Shown here: piece after piece, positions 1 to 7,179 of the stretch
Layout: every line of letters begins with the position of its first letter
How positions within the stretch are numbered: the stretch's first letter is position 1
NCBI GenBank assembly: GCA_038107835.1
Contig: JAYNHH010000040.1
Coordinates: forward strand, 1-18,561
DNA from: MED-G116 sp038107835
Lineage (GTDB): Bacteria > Pseudomonadota > Alphaproteobacteria > Puniceispirillales > Puniceispirillaceae
Reading direction: 5' to 3'
DNA: 18,561 nt
The notes under the pieces: generated by a model
Told to the model about the DNA's origin: nothing
The model's database searches: none
The model's input: only the letters and a program-made list of their open reading frames with translations
Translations under genes and position numbers: made by a program

Positions 1-33
1 TCATGTGGCTGTTTCATTACGGGGCAATCATCA

Positions 34-759
34 TCAACGGGCGAGGTAGATAGTCTGGGTGACGCCTTTGTCCTGATAGGGATTGGCAAAAACAACCCTT
101 TCCGCACGTGCATCGGCAAAGACCGTGCGCAGATGCGCGGTAAAGCTGTCATCAGGTGGATCGTTCGACCACAGGCCAAAAACGCCATTCTCCGCCAGAT
201 GTGATTTAAGGCCAGAAAGGCCCGCGGTACTGTAGAAACCAGCATTTTCAGGTGCCAGGTGAAAATCGGGGGCGTGGTCGATATCGACCAGAATGGCATC
301 AAAGCGCCGGCCCGGCTGTGTGGCGTCAAAGCCGACATTCTTTCTGGCGCTGGCGAAAAAATCGCTGCAGACGAACTTGCATCGTGGATCGGCACACAGA
401 ATTTCGCCAAGCGGCAGCAGGCCCGACTCATGCCAGTCGATGATCGCCTGAAGTGCCTCAACAACCCACAGACTGCCGACGGATTTGTCGCACAGCACCG
501 CCTCGGCGGTGTAGCCAAGTCCGAGGCCGCCAACCACGACGTCCAGCTGGCGCCCGTTGTCATCCTGCTCACGGTGATAGGCAAGGCCAAGCGTGGCAAG
601 GGCAATTTCCGATGTGGTGAAAAGATCAGACATCAGGTGCTCATCGCCAAGCATAATCTCAAGGATATCCGTTTTCAGCCGGAAATCATGGCGGCGGCGC
701 AGTGATATTGGGCCGATTGGCGTTGGCTGATAGTCAATCTCTTCAAAAAATGCCGACAT
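34..759 (-). CDS. Spermidine-synthase-like SAM-dependent methyltransferase family protein
   Basis: A 241-residue Rossmann-fold protein of the spermidine synthase/class I methyltransferase superfamily. A glycine-rich nucleotide-binding motif (VVVGGLGLGYTAE, about residues 74-86) is followed by an acidic residue at the end of strand 2 (VVEAL, E101), an SD pair near 132-133 and a DAILVDIDH strand near 154-162, the region of the catalytic Asp in aminopropyltransferases. It lacks the long N-terminal beta domain of true spermidine synthases, so a methyltransferase or uncharacterised role is as likely as polyamine synthesis. The ATG at 759 is preceded on its own strand by AGAAGG, 10 nt upstream. It is divergent from the DUF983 gene and probably transcribed alone or with something beyond the left edge. 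Family is fairly sure; substrate is unknown. Confidence 0.75.
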   Translation of the reverse strand: MSAFFEEIDYQPTPIGPISLRRRHDFRLKTDILEIMLGDEHLMSDLFTTSEIALATLGLAYHREQDDNGRQLDVVVGGLGLGYTAEAVLCDKSVGSLWVVEALQAIIDWHESGLLPLGEILCADPRCKFVCSDFFASARKNVGFDATQPGRRFDAILVDIDHAPDFHLAPENAGFYSTAGLSGLKSHLAENGVFGLWSNDPPDDSFTAHLRTVFADARAERVVFANPYQDKGVTQTIYLAR

Positions 760-764
760 TTTAG

Positions 765-794
765 CTGTGCCTTCTGGTTACCTGTGCCTTCTGG
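765..794. repeat. 13-nt direct repeat containing the Shine-Dalgarno of the methyltransferase gene
   Basis: CTGTGCCTTCTGG occurs at 765-777 and again at 782-794, a 17-nt period. On the minus strand each copy reads CCAGAAGGCACAG and so carries an AGAAGG. The proximal copy is the likely ribosome binding site of the gene starting at 759; the distal copy is a duplicate of it within the leader. Confidence 0.7.
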
Positions 795-803
795 CTTATG
801 GAA

Positions 804-816
804 ACGGTGTCACCGT
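804..816. other. Short perfect palindrome in the divergent intergenic region
   Basis: ACGGTG-T-CACCGT, with 6-bp arms around one central base, lies in the 211-nt region between the divergent methyltransferase and DUF983 genes. The size suits a dimeric regulator site, but no regulator can be assigned. The rest of this region (760-970) shows no convincing promoter pair to my eye. Confidence 0.35.
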
Positions 817-970
817 GTGGGGTGTCTGAATTGATGTCGCCGATTGCAAATCTGCGGCACCCGACTTGTTACATCGCCATTCATGCCCATTTTGACTGGG
901 TCAGGCAAGGGCGGCGATCGTGAAATGAATGCCTTGTCATCGCTGACTTACAATAAGGGATCACAAAATC

Positions 971-1411
971 ATGTCAGATTATTCGCCCATGCAGGCACCG
1001 GAGCGCCCCATCTTTGTCTCGCTGATGCGTGGATTGCGTCGCCGTTGCCCGCAATGCGGGGACGGTACCCTGCTCGCCGGATATCTGACGCCTGTTGAGA
1101 ACTGCAATATGTGTAGCGAGGATTTCTCGGCAATCAGCGCCGATGATGGCCCGGCCTGGGCGACGCTACTTGTTCTTGGGCATGTTGTGGTGCCCTTGAT
1201 GGTGTTCCTCGGACGCGATGAAACCATCCCGATCTGGCTGGCAATCAGCATTTTGATGGTGGTGATGCTGGCAGGTGTCTTTGTCCTGCTGCCGCGCGCC
1301 AAAGGTCTGTTCATTGCGCTGATCTGGGCGACAGGTGCCACCGGCGAGGATTACACCGCTGGAAAGACGCACCATAATCGCCTTGGCAAGACACCACCTT
1401 TCAGCGAATAG
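971..1411 (+). CDS. DUF983 family small membrane protein with zinc-ribbon-like cysteines
   Basis: A 146-residue protein matching the DUF983 family in size and layout. A basic N-terminal segment carries two CxxC pairs (C26/C29 in CPQC and C45/C48 in CNMC), which look like a zinc ribbon. Two hydrophobic segments follow, about 62-80 and 86-108, the second ending at a PRAKG turn, and then a short polar tail. The protein should sit in the inner membrane with the cysteine domain in the cytoplasm (inference from the positive-inside rule). AAGGGA lies 10 nt before the ATG. The family has no established function. The downstream gap of about 100 nt contains its own promoter, so this gene is probably not part of the following operon. 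Confidence 0.8.
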   Translation: MSDYSPMQAPERPIFVSLMRGLRRRCPQCGDGTLLAGYLTPVENCNMCSEDFSAISADDGPAWATLLVLGHVVVPLMVFLGRDETIPIWLAISILMVVMLAGVFVLLPRAKGLFIALIWATGATGEDYTAGKTHHNRLGKTPPFSE

Positions 1412-1424
1412 GCACAAACGCTAA

Positions 1425-1455
1425 TTGAAGGTTTTGCTTTATTTTATGCTATAAT
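1425..1455 (+). promoter_or_regulatory. Sigma-70-type promoter for the XRE-led operon
   Basis: A consensus -10 TATAAT lies at 1450-1455 in a locally AT-rich stretch. The best -35 is TTGAAG at 1425-1430 with a 19-nt spacer, slightly long. Transcription would start near 1462, about 50 nt before the regulator's start codon. The -10 is strong; the -35 assignment is tentative. Confidence 0.6.
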
Positions 1456-1479
1456 GAAAAAATTCTTGATTTTTTCATT
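1453..1479. promoter_or_regulatory. Candidate operator: 11-bp-arm perfect inverted repeat over the -10 and start site
   Basis: AATGAAAAAAT (1453-1463) and ATTTTTTCATT (1469-1479) are perfect inverted arms around a 5-nt centre, TCTTG. The left arm overlaps the last bases of the -10 and the palindrome covers the expected transcription start. The arms are almost all A/T and no T-run follows a GC stem, so it does not look like a terminator. Its position suits repression by the XRE/cupin protein encoded directly downstream (inference). Confidence 0.55.
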
Positions 1480-1502
1480 TAGAGCAAGCAGCGTTTCCAG
1501 AT

Positions 1503-1508
1503 GGGGGA
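1503..1508 (+). promoter_or_regulatory. Ribosome binding site deciding the XRE start at 1516
   Basis: GGGGGA lies 7 nt before the ATG at 1516. The in-frame ATG at 1501 lies just before this purine run and has no comparable site upstream, so 1516 is preferred. Confidence 0.5.
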
Positions 1509-1515
1509 AAGCGTT

Positions 1516-2136
1516 ATGCTTGTCGACATTGAAAATGCGGGCAGACCAGTTGCTACGGTGAAGGGTGCTGACAATTCATCGGTTAAATCAACGGGACAGA
1601 TCGGCGCTGATTTTCGGGCTTTGCGCCGGGCTCGTGGCTGGACCCTGAGCGAGCTTGCCGAACAGCTGGATCGTTCGGTTGGCTGGCTGTCTCAGGTGGA
1701 GCGCGGTGTCTCGGAGCCGGCGCTCGATGATGTGCGCATAGTCGCGGCACTTTTCTCTTTGCCAGTCAGTTTTTTCTTCAGCCACAGCCCCGACACGCCA
1801 GAGAGCCATTATGTTGTGCGTGCTGACAGCCGTCGGGCGATGAGTGATGACAGCAAGGGATTGGTCGAAAGCCTGTTGTCACCTGATCTGGGTGGTGCCT
1901 TTGAAATCGTACATTCGGTATTCGCTGTCGGGGCGAAATGCCCACAGCCTTTTGTCCGGCCTACCGAGGAGGCCGGCTATGTCATTGATGGCAGTCTGAC
2001 TTTGATCATTGATGGCAGGGAATTTGCGCTGAACACCGGGGATAGCTTCCGATTCGCGGGTGAAACGGTGTCATGGATAAATCAGGGAACAAAACCGGCG
2101 GTGCTGATCTGGGTGATTGCACCACCTGTCTATTAG
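1516..2136 (+). CDS. XRE-family transcriptional regulator with C-terminal cupin domain
   Basis: A 206-residue DNA-binding regulator. Residues about 30-88 form an XRE helix-turn-helix (LRRARGWTLSELAEQLDRS, then the recognition-helix segment WLSQVERG and the capping PALDDVRIVAALF). A linker leads to a small cupin barrel, about 130-203, with EEAGYVIDGSLTL, GDSFRF and WINQGTKPA. XRE-cupin proteins usually sense a small metabolite in the barrel and control a neighbouring catabolic operon. Here it is the first gene of a plus-strand series with a 62-nt gap to the first dehydrogenase, behind a TATAAT promoter overlapped by a palindrome, so autoregulation is likely. The ligand is unknown; a methylated-amine intermediate is a guess from context. 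An alternative start at 1501 adds five residues. Confidence 0.85.
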   Translation: MLVDIENAGRPVATVKGADNSSVKSTGQIGADFRALRRARGWTLSELAEQLDRSVGWLSQVERGVSEPALDDVRIVAALFSLPVSFFFSHSPDTPESHYVVRADSRRAMSDDSKGLVESLLSPDLGGAFEIVHSVFAVGAKCPQPFVRPTEEAGYVIDGSLTLIIDGREFALNTGDSFRFAGETVSWINQGTKPAVLIWVIAPPVY

Positions 2137-2158
2137 CCGGTTTTACGGATGGGAAATG

Positions 2159-2176
2159 GGGCCATGTTGCTGGCCC
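2159..2176 (+). other. Small GC-rich stem-loop between regulator and first dehydrogenase gene
   Basis: GGGCCA (2159-2164) and TGGCCC (2171-2176) pair perfectly around a 6-nt loop, about 22 nt before the next start codon. No T-run follows, so it is not a standard terminator. In mRNA it could affect stability or expression of regulator versus enzymes; function is unproven. Confidence 0.35.
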
Positions 2177-2198
2177 ACGATTGGGAGACGAGAACAAG

Positions 2199-4688
2199 AT
2201 GAACGATATGGCAAACAAGGATCAGACCCAGCAGCCAACGGCAAAACTGCCTGCGTCAGCGCGGGTTGTTGTCATTGGTGGAGGTGCGGTTGGCGCCTCG
2301 GTACTCTATCATCTGGCTGAACTCGGATGGACGGATTGCGTTCTACTCGAAAAGAACGAACTGACCTCAGGGTCGACGTGGCATGCAGCTGGCAATTGCC
2401 CCAATTATGTGGGGTCCTGGACAATTATGAAGATCCAGTCCTACTCAACAAGTCTGTATCGCAGACTTGGTGAGCTTGTTGATTATCCGATGAATTACCA
2501 TGTCACTGGTGCCATCCGGCTTGCCCATTCGCGCCAGCGCATGGAGGAATTCCGCCATGTTGAGCGTATGGGTCGACAGATGGGTGTGGAATTCACCGAA
2601 ATGTCGAATGAGGAGATGCGTGATATCTATCCGTTTCTCGAGACGCACGACCTCTATGGTGGCCAGTGGGACCCTCTTGATGGCGACATTGATCCCGCGC
2701 AATTGACGCAGGCGCTTGCCAAGGGTGCCCGTGACATGGGACAGACGATTGTTCGCTTCTGTCCGGTGACCGCTGTCCGCCGGGAAAATGGTGAATGGGT
2801 CCTGAACACGCCTGCCGGTGAAATCCGATGTGAATATGTTGTCAATGCTGCCGGCTATCGGGCGGCTGAACTCGGCCGCATGTTTGGTCGCAATGTGCCT
2901 TGTGTCTCGTTGGCGCATCAGTATTTGATTACCGAGGCCATTCCGGAATTGACGGCACGCGATGAAAAGCTGCCTCTGCTGCGCGACCCTGACAGCTCTT
3001 ACTATCTGCGTCAGGAAAAGGATGGGCTGCTGCTCGGGCCTTATGAAAAAAACTGCCGCGCGCACTGGATAGATCCGTCGGATCCGATGCCGGAGGATTT
3101 CTCGTTCCAGCTTTACAATGATGATCTGGAACGCCTTGAATGGTACATTGAGGACGCCTGTGCACGTGTGCCAATTCTCGGTACCGGTGGAATCACCCGG
3201 GTGGTGAATGGCCCCATTCCCTACACACCTGACGGCTTGCCCCTGATCGGCCAGATGCCCGGGGTGCCGAACGCCTTTGAGGCCTGTGTGTTCACCTTTG
3301 GCATTGTCCAGGCAGGTGGGGCTGGCAAGCTGTTATCGGAAATCATCGTCGAGGGTGAGGCGGAAACAGACAGTTGGGCCGTTGATCCGCGCCGCTTTAC
3401 CGATCATGTCGATGACGCCTATACCGCCGCCAAGGCCATCGAGACCTACAGCCATGAATATGCGATGCATTTTCCGCAGATTCAGTGGCCAGCCGGTCGC
3501 AAGGCCAAGGTCACGCCGCTATATGGAAGGTTGGAGGCCGCTGGTGCGGAATTTGGCGCGTATGGGGGCTGGGAGCGCGCTGATTGGTTCCCGCAGACCG
3601 CTGCGGACCGGCGCCCCGCCGATAGCTATGACCGCCAGCATTGGTTCGACGCGGTGGCGGCTGAATGTCGGCACGTCGCTGAACATGTTGGCATCCTCGA
3701 ACTTACCGGCTTTTCTCGCTTCATGCTTGAGGGCGATGGTGCTGCCGACTGGTTGCGACGCCAGATCACAGGTGGCTTGCCAAAAATAGGCCGGATCGGA
3801 CTTGTCTATTTTGCCTCTGCCAAGGGCAGGATTCTCAGCGAGATGACAGCCACCCGTCTGGCTGAGGACAAGATCCTGTTGATGACCGGTGCCGGTGCCT
3901 ATTGGCATGATCGTGATCTGCTGCAATTTGAATTGCCACATGATGGCAGCATCAGCCTGACGGATGTTACCGCAGAAATGGCGACATTGCTGGTGACCGG
4001 GCCGAAAGCGCCGGCGCTGTTGGGTGAGGTTGCGGGTGCTGCGATGAGTCATGCTGATTTTGCCTGGCTCTCGCACCAGCCACTCTCGATTGCCGGTGTC
4101 ACTGTGACGGCCATTCGTGTCTCCTTCGCTGGTGAGGCTGGCTGGGAACTTCACTGTCCGATGGGCGATGTTGCGGCAGTTTATGATGCAATCATCGAAG
4201 GGGGCGTAGCTCACCAGCTTGGCCATTTTGGCATGCTGGCGCTGGATTCCATGCGGCTTGAAAAGGGCTACCGGTCGTGGAAATCCGATCTGACATCTGA
4301 CTATTCGATGTTGGAGAGCGGGCTTGAACGCTGGGTGAATTTCGGCAAAGAGGAGTTTGTCGGCAGGGCAAGGCTGTTGGCCGAACATCAGGCTGGTGCC
4401 AAGCGGCAATTTGTGACGCTGACGGTTGATGATCCCAAAGACGGTGAGCCATTTGGCGAGGCGGTATATCTCAGCACGGTCAATGTCGATGGCAGGGCTG
4501 CCGGCCTTGTGGTCTCGGCGGGTTACGGTCACCGTATCGGCAAATCAATTGCCATGGCTGTTCTCGACAAGGACGCGCTCACCACTGGTTCTGCGATCAG
4601 TATCACAATTCTTGGACGTGAGCGTGCGGCGCATCTCGTCGATGGTGGGGTTCTGTATGATCCGGATAATGCAAGGATGAAGGTGTAG
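2199..4688 (+). CDS. FAD-dependent demethylating dehydrogenase with GcvT domain (dimethylglycine/sarcosine dehydrogenase family)
   Basis: An 829-residue cytoplasmic flavoprotein of the DMGDH/SARDH family, which oxidises an N-methyl group and hands the carbon to tetrahydrofolate as 5,10-methylene-THF. The dinucleotide-binding GGGAVG is at 27-32. STWHAAG places His62 where family members carry covalent FAD. YYLRQEKDGLLLGPYE is near 267-283. A middle domain (about 385-440) leads to a GcvT folate domain (about 445-725, with MRLEKGYRSW near 685) and a GcvT C-terminal barrel (about 733-822). Length is normal. The ATG at 2199 is preceded by GGGAGA; an upstream in-frame ATG at 2073 would run inside the regulator gene and is rejected. 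After HAAG it reads NCPNYVGSW, unlike the HAAGL of its tandem neighbour, so the substrates probably differ. Family is very likely; substrate is not proven. Confidence 0.88.
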   Translation: MNDMANKDQTQQPTAKLPASARVVVIGGGAVGASVLYHLAELGWTDCVLLEKNELTSGSTWHAAGNCPNYVGSWTIMKIQSYSTSLYRRLGELVDYPMNYHVTGAIRLAHSRQRMEEFRHVERMGRQMGVEFTEMSNEEMRDIYPFLETHDLYGGQWDPLDGDIDPAQLTQALAKGARDMGQTIVRFCPVTAVRRENGEWVLNTPAGEIRCEYVVNAAGYRAAELGRMFGRNVPCVSLAHQYLITEAIPELTARDEKLPLLRDPDSSYYLRQEKDGLLLGPYEKNCRAHWIDPSDPMPEDFSFQLYNDDLERLEWYIEDACARVPILGTGGITRVVNGPIPYTPDGLPLIGQMPGVPNAFEACVFTFGIVQAGGAGKLLSEIIVEGEAETDSWAVDPRRFTDHVDDAYTAAKAIETYSHEYAMHFPQIQWPAGRKAKVTPLYGRLEAAGAEFGAYGGWERADWFPQTAADRRPADSYDRQHWFDAVAAECRHVAEHVGILELTGFSRFMLEGDGAADWLRRQITGGLPKIGRIGLVYFASAKGRILSEMTATRLAEDKILLMTGAGAYWHDRDLLQFELPHDGSISLTDVTAEMATLLVTGPKAPALLGEVAGAAMSHADFAWLSHQPLSIAGVTVTAIRVSFAGEAGWELHCPMGDVAAVYDAIIEGGVAHQLGHFGMLALDSMRLEKGYRSWKSDLTSDYSMLESGLERWVNFGKEEFVGRARLLAEHQAGAKRQFVTLTVDDPKDGEPFGEAVYLSTVNVDGRAAGLVVSAGYGHRIGKSIAMAVLDKDALTTGSAISITILGRERAAHLVDGGVLYDPDNARMKV

Positions 4689-4692
4689 TCTC

Positions 4693-7164
4693 ATGAGCAT
4701 TCCCGCAAAGGCGCGCGCTGTAATCATTGGTGGTGGTGTGATTGGTTGTTCGATCGCCTATCACCTCGGAAAACTTGGCTGGAAGGATGTTGTGTTGCTT
4801 GAACGCAAACAACTTACCTGTGGCACGACATGGCATGCTGCCGGCCTGATTGCGCAGCTCCGGGCAACGCAGAATATGACGCGGCTGGCGAAGTATTCAC
4901 AGGAGCTGTATTTTGGTCTGGAAGCGGAAACCGGCGTTGCCACCGGTTTCAAGCGAAACGGATCAATTACGGTAGCATTGACTGATGAGCGTATGGAGGA
5001 ACTGCGCCGGTCAGCGGCCATGGCCCGCGCTTTTGGGGTCGAGATTGATGAAATCGGCCCCTCAGAGATCATTGACCGTTATCCACATCTGAATGTCGAG
5101 GATGCCGTTGGTGGCGTATGGTTGCCAAAGGATGGCCAGGCTGATCCCGTCAATATCACGCAGGCGCTTGCCAAGGGGGCCCGCAATTACGGGGTCAGCA
5201 TCATTCAGGGTGTCAAGGTCACTGATGTTCACCAGCGTGATGGCCGTGTCAGTGGCGTCATGACGGATCAGGGGCCGATTGAGGCGGATTATGTGGTCAA
5301 CGCAGGTGGTATGTGGGCGCGTGAAATCGGTGCAATGGCAGGCGTTGCGGTGCCGCTCCATGCCTGTGAGCATTTTTACATTGTCACTGAGGGTATTGCC
5401 GACCTGACACAGAATCTACCTGTGCTGCGCGTACCCGACGAATGCGCCTATTACAAGGAGGATGCCGGCAAGATTCTGCTTGGTGCCTTCGAGCCACATT
5501 CCAAGCCCTGGGGCATGGGTGGCATTCCCGAGGATTTCGAGTTTGATTCACTGCCTGAGGATTTCGATCATTTCGAACCGATACTTGAACGCGCGGTGGA
5601 GCGGATGCCGGTTCTCGCTGACGCAGGCATCCAGACCTTTTTCAATGGCCCGGAGAGCTTTACGCCTGATGACCGGTATATTCTTGGTGAAGCACCCGAA
5701 TTGATGAATTTCTTTGTTGCTGCCGGGTTTAACTCGGTGGGCATCCAATCGGCTGGTGGCGCCGGCATGGTCCTTGCTGAATGGATGGAAACTGGCAATG
5801 CACCGATGGATCTGTGGGATGTCGACATACGCCGCATGCAGCCGTTCCAGGCGAACCGACGCTATCTTGAGACTCGCGTCTCTGAGACGCTTGGCCTGCT
5901 CTATGCCGATCATTTCCCCTATCGTCAGGTTGAAACGGCACGAGATGTGCGCCAATCCCCCGTGCATGATCGGCTAAAGGCGGCAGGTGCCTGTTTCGGC
6001 GAGGTCAGCGGGTGGGAGCGTGCCAACTGGTTCCTGCCGCGAGCGGAGCAGGAGAGGGGACTCGAACCCCGTTACGAATATAGCTGGAAGCGGCAGAACT
6101 GGTTCGACTACAGCGCCAGGGAACATCTGGCTGTGCGTGAGCGTGTGGGCATGTTCGATATGTCGAGCTTTGGTAAAATCCGTGTCGTAGGCCGCGATGC
6201 CGAGGCCGTGCTGCAGCGGATCGCGGCAAATGATGTCGCCGTTGAACCTGGCAAAATCGTCTATACCCAATTCCTCAATGAGGCGGGCAGAATTGAGGCT
6301 GACGTCACCGTAAGCCGGCTGTCGTCAGACGAGTTTCTGGTGGTAACGCCTGCGGCAACCGTGCGGCGTGACCTGCATTGGATCACCGGCCACATCCCGG
6401 ATGATGCACATGCCTTTGCCATGGATGTTACCGCGGGCGAGGCTGTTCTGGTTGTCATGGGGCCACAGGCACGGGATTTTCTGTCTCCCCTGATACCGCA
6501 GAGCCTGACGAATGAGGCGTTCCCTTTTGGGACCATGCAGACCATTGAAATTGGACATGCGGTGGCGCGTGCGCACCGGGTGACATATGTCGGTGAACTC
6601 GGCTGGGAACTCTATGCGTCAGCCGATATGGCAAATCATGTTTTTGACACGATCGCGGCGCGTGCTGAGGATCATCCGCTTCAGTTGTGTGGCCTCCACG
6701 CTCTAGATAGCTGCAGGATTGAAAAGGCATTCCGGCATTTCGGCCATGATATTTCAAATGAAGATCATGTTCTCGAAGCTGGGCTTGGCTTTGCAGTCAA
6801 GGAAACAAAACCGGAAGGACGTTTCGGCCCGATGATCGGCTGTGATGCGGTGAAAGCGAAACGCAATGACGGCCTATCGCAACGTTTGATGCAATTTCGT
6901 CTGAAAGACCCTGATCCGCTTCTCTATCACAATGAGGCCATTTTGCGTGACGGTGAGCTTGTTGGCTATCTGACAAGCGGCAATTACGGTCATCATCTTG
7001 CTGGTGCCATTGGCCTTGGCTATGTCAAGTGCGGGGTGGCTGGCGAGAGCGCGCAAGATCAGTTGAATTCCAGTTACGCGATTGATGTTGCCGGTAAAAT
7101 TATTGAGGCTGAGGTTAGCTTCAAGCCTATGTACGACCCCAAGGCCGCACAGGTGCGGCTCTAG
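4693..7164 (+). CDS. Second FAD-dependent GcvT-domain dehydrogenase (dimethylglycine/sarcosine dehydrogenase family)
   Basis: An 823-residue paralogue of the preceding enzyme with the same architecture: GGGVIG at 13-18, TTWHAAGL with His48 at the flavinylation position, a FAD domain to about 370, a middle domain, a GcvT domain from about 430 to 700 including CRIEKAFRHF near 674, and a GcvT C-terminal domain to about 815. It begins 4 nt after the previous stop, with AAGGATGAAGG at the end of that gene as ribosome binding site, so the two are co-transcribed and probably translationally coupled. The expected reaction is oxidation of a second N-methyl group with transfer to THF. One simple reading is that the pair performs the dimethylglycine and sarcosine steps in series. 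Which enzyme does which cannot be told from sequence alone. Confidence 0.88.
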   Translation: MSIPAKARAVIIGGGVIGCSIAYHLGKLGWKDVVLLERKQLTCGTTWHAAGLIAQLRATQNMTRLAKYSQELYFGLEAETGVATGFKRNGSITVALTDERMEELRRSAAMARAFGVEIDEIGPSEIIDRYPHLNVEDAVGGVWLPKDGQADPVNITQALAKGARNYGVSIIQGVKVTDVHQRDGRVSGVMTDQGPIEADYVVNAGGMWAREIGAMAGVAVPLHACEHFYIVTEGIADLTQNLPVLRVPDECAYYKEDAGKILLGAFEPHSKPWGMGGIPEDFEFDSLPEDFDHFEPILERAVERMPVLADAGIQTFFNGPESFTPDDRYILGEAPELMNFFVAAGFNSVGIQSAGGAGMVLAEWMETGNAPMDLWDVDIRRMQPFQANRRYLETRVSETLGLLYADHFPYRQVETARDVRQSPVHDRLKAAGACFGEVSGWERANWFLPRAEQERGLEPRYEYSWKRQNWFDYSAREHLAVRERVGMFDMSSFGKIRVVGRDAEAVLQRIAANDVAVEPGKIVYTQFLNEAGRIEADVTVSRLSSDEFLVVTPAATVRRDLHWITGHIPDDAHAFAMDVTAGEAVLVVMGPQARDFLSPLIPQSLTNEAFPFGTMQTIEIGHAVARAHRVTYVGELGWELYASADMANHVFDTIAARAEDHPLQLCGLHALDSCRIEKAFRHFGHDISNEDHVLEAGLGFAVKETKPEGRFGPMIGCDAVKAKRNDGLSQRLMQFRLKDPDPLLYHNEAILRDGELVGYLTSGNYGHHLAGAIGLGYVKCGVAGESAQDQLNSSYAIDVAGKIIEAEVSFKPMYDPKAAQVRL

Positions 7165-7179
7165 CATACGGAGGCCAAA

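Noticed and set aside
1..17. An ATG on the minus strand at 17 reading out of the window could start another gene downstream of the methyltransferase.
   Set aside because: Only five codons are visible and no Shine-Dalgarno precedes it.
259..705. Long plus-strand open frame opposite the methyltransferase.
   Set aside because: It is a shadow of the minus-strand gene. The minus-strand frame carries recognisable nucleotide-binding motifs and the plus-strand protein has none.
3519..4532. A 337-codon minus-strand open frame opposite the first dehydrogenase.
   Set aside because: Its sequence is rich in Arg, His and Gln without domain motifs, and it lies fully antisense to a well-supported conserved enzyme.
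6045..6075. On the minus strand, GGGGTTCGAGTCCCC followed by TCTCCTGC resembles a tRNA T-arm and 3' acceptor strand.
   Set aside because: It lies inside the conserved GcvT-dehydrogenase reading frame, and no anticodon arm or matching 5' acceptor strand is found at the right distance. It is a chance resemblance.
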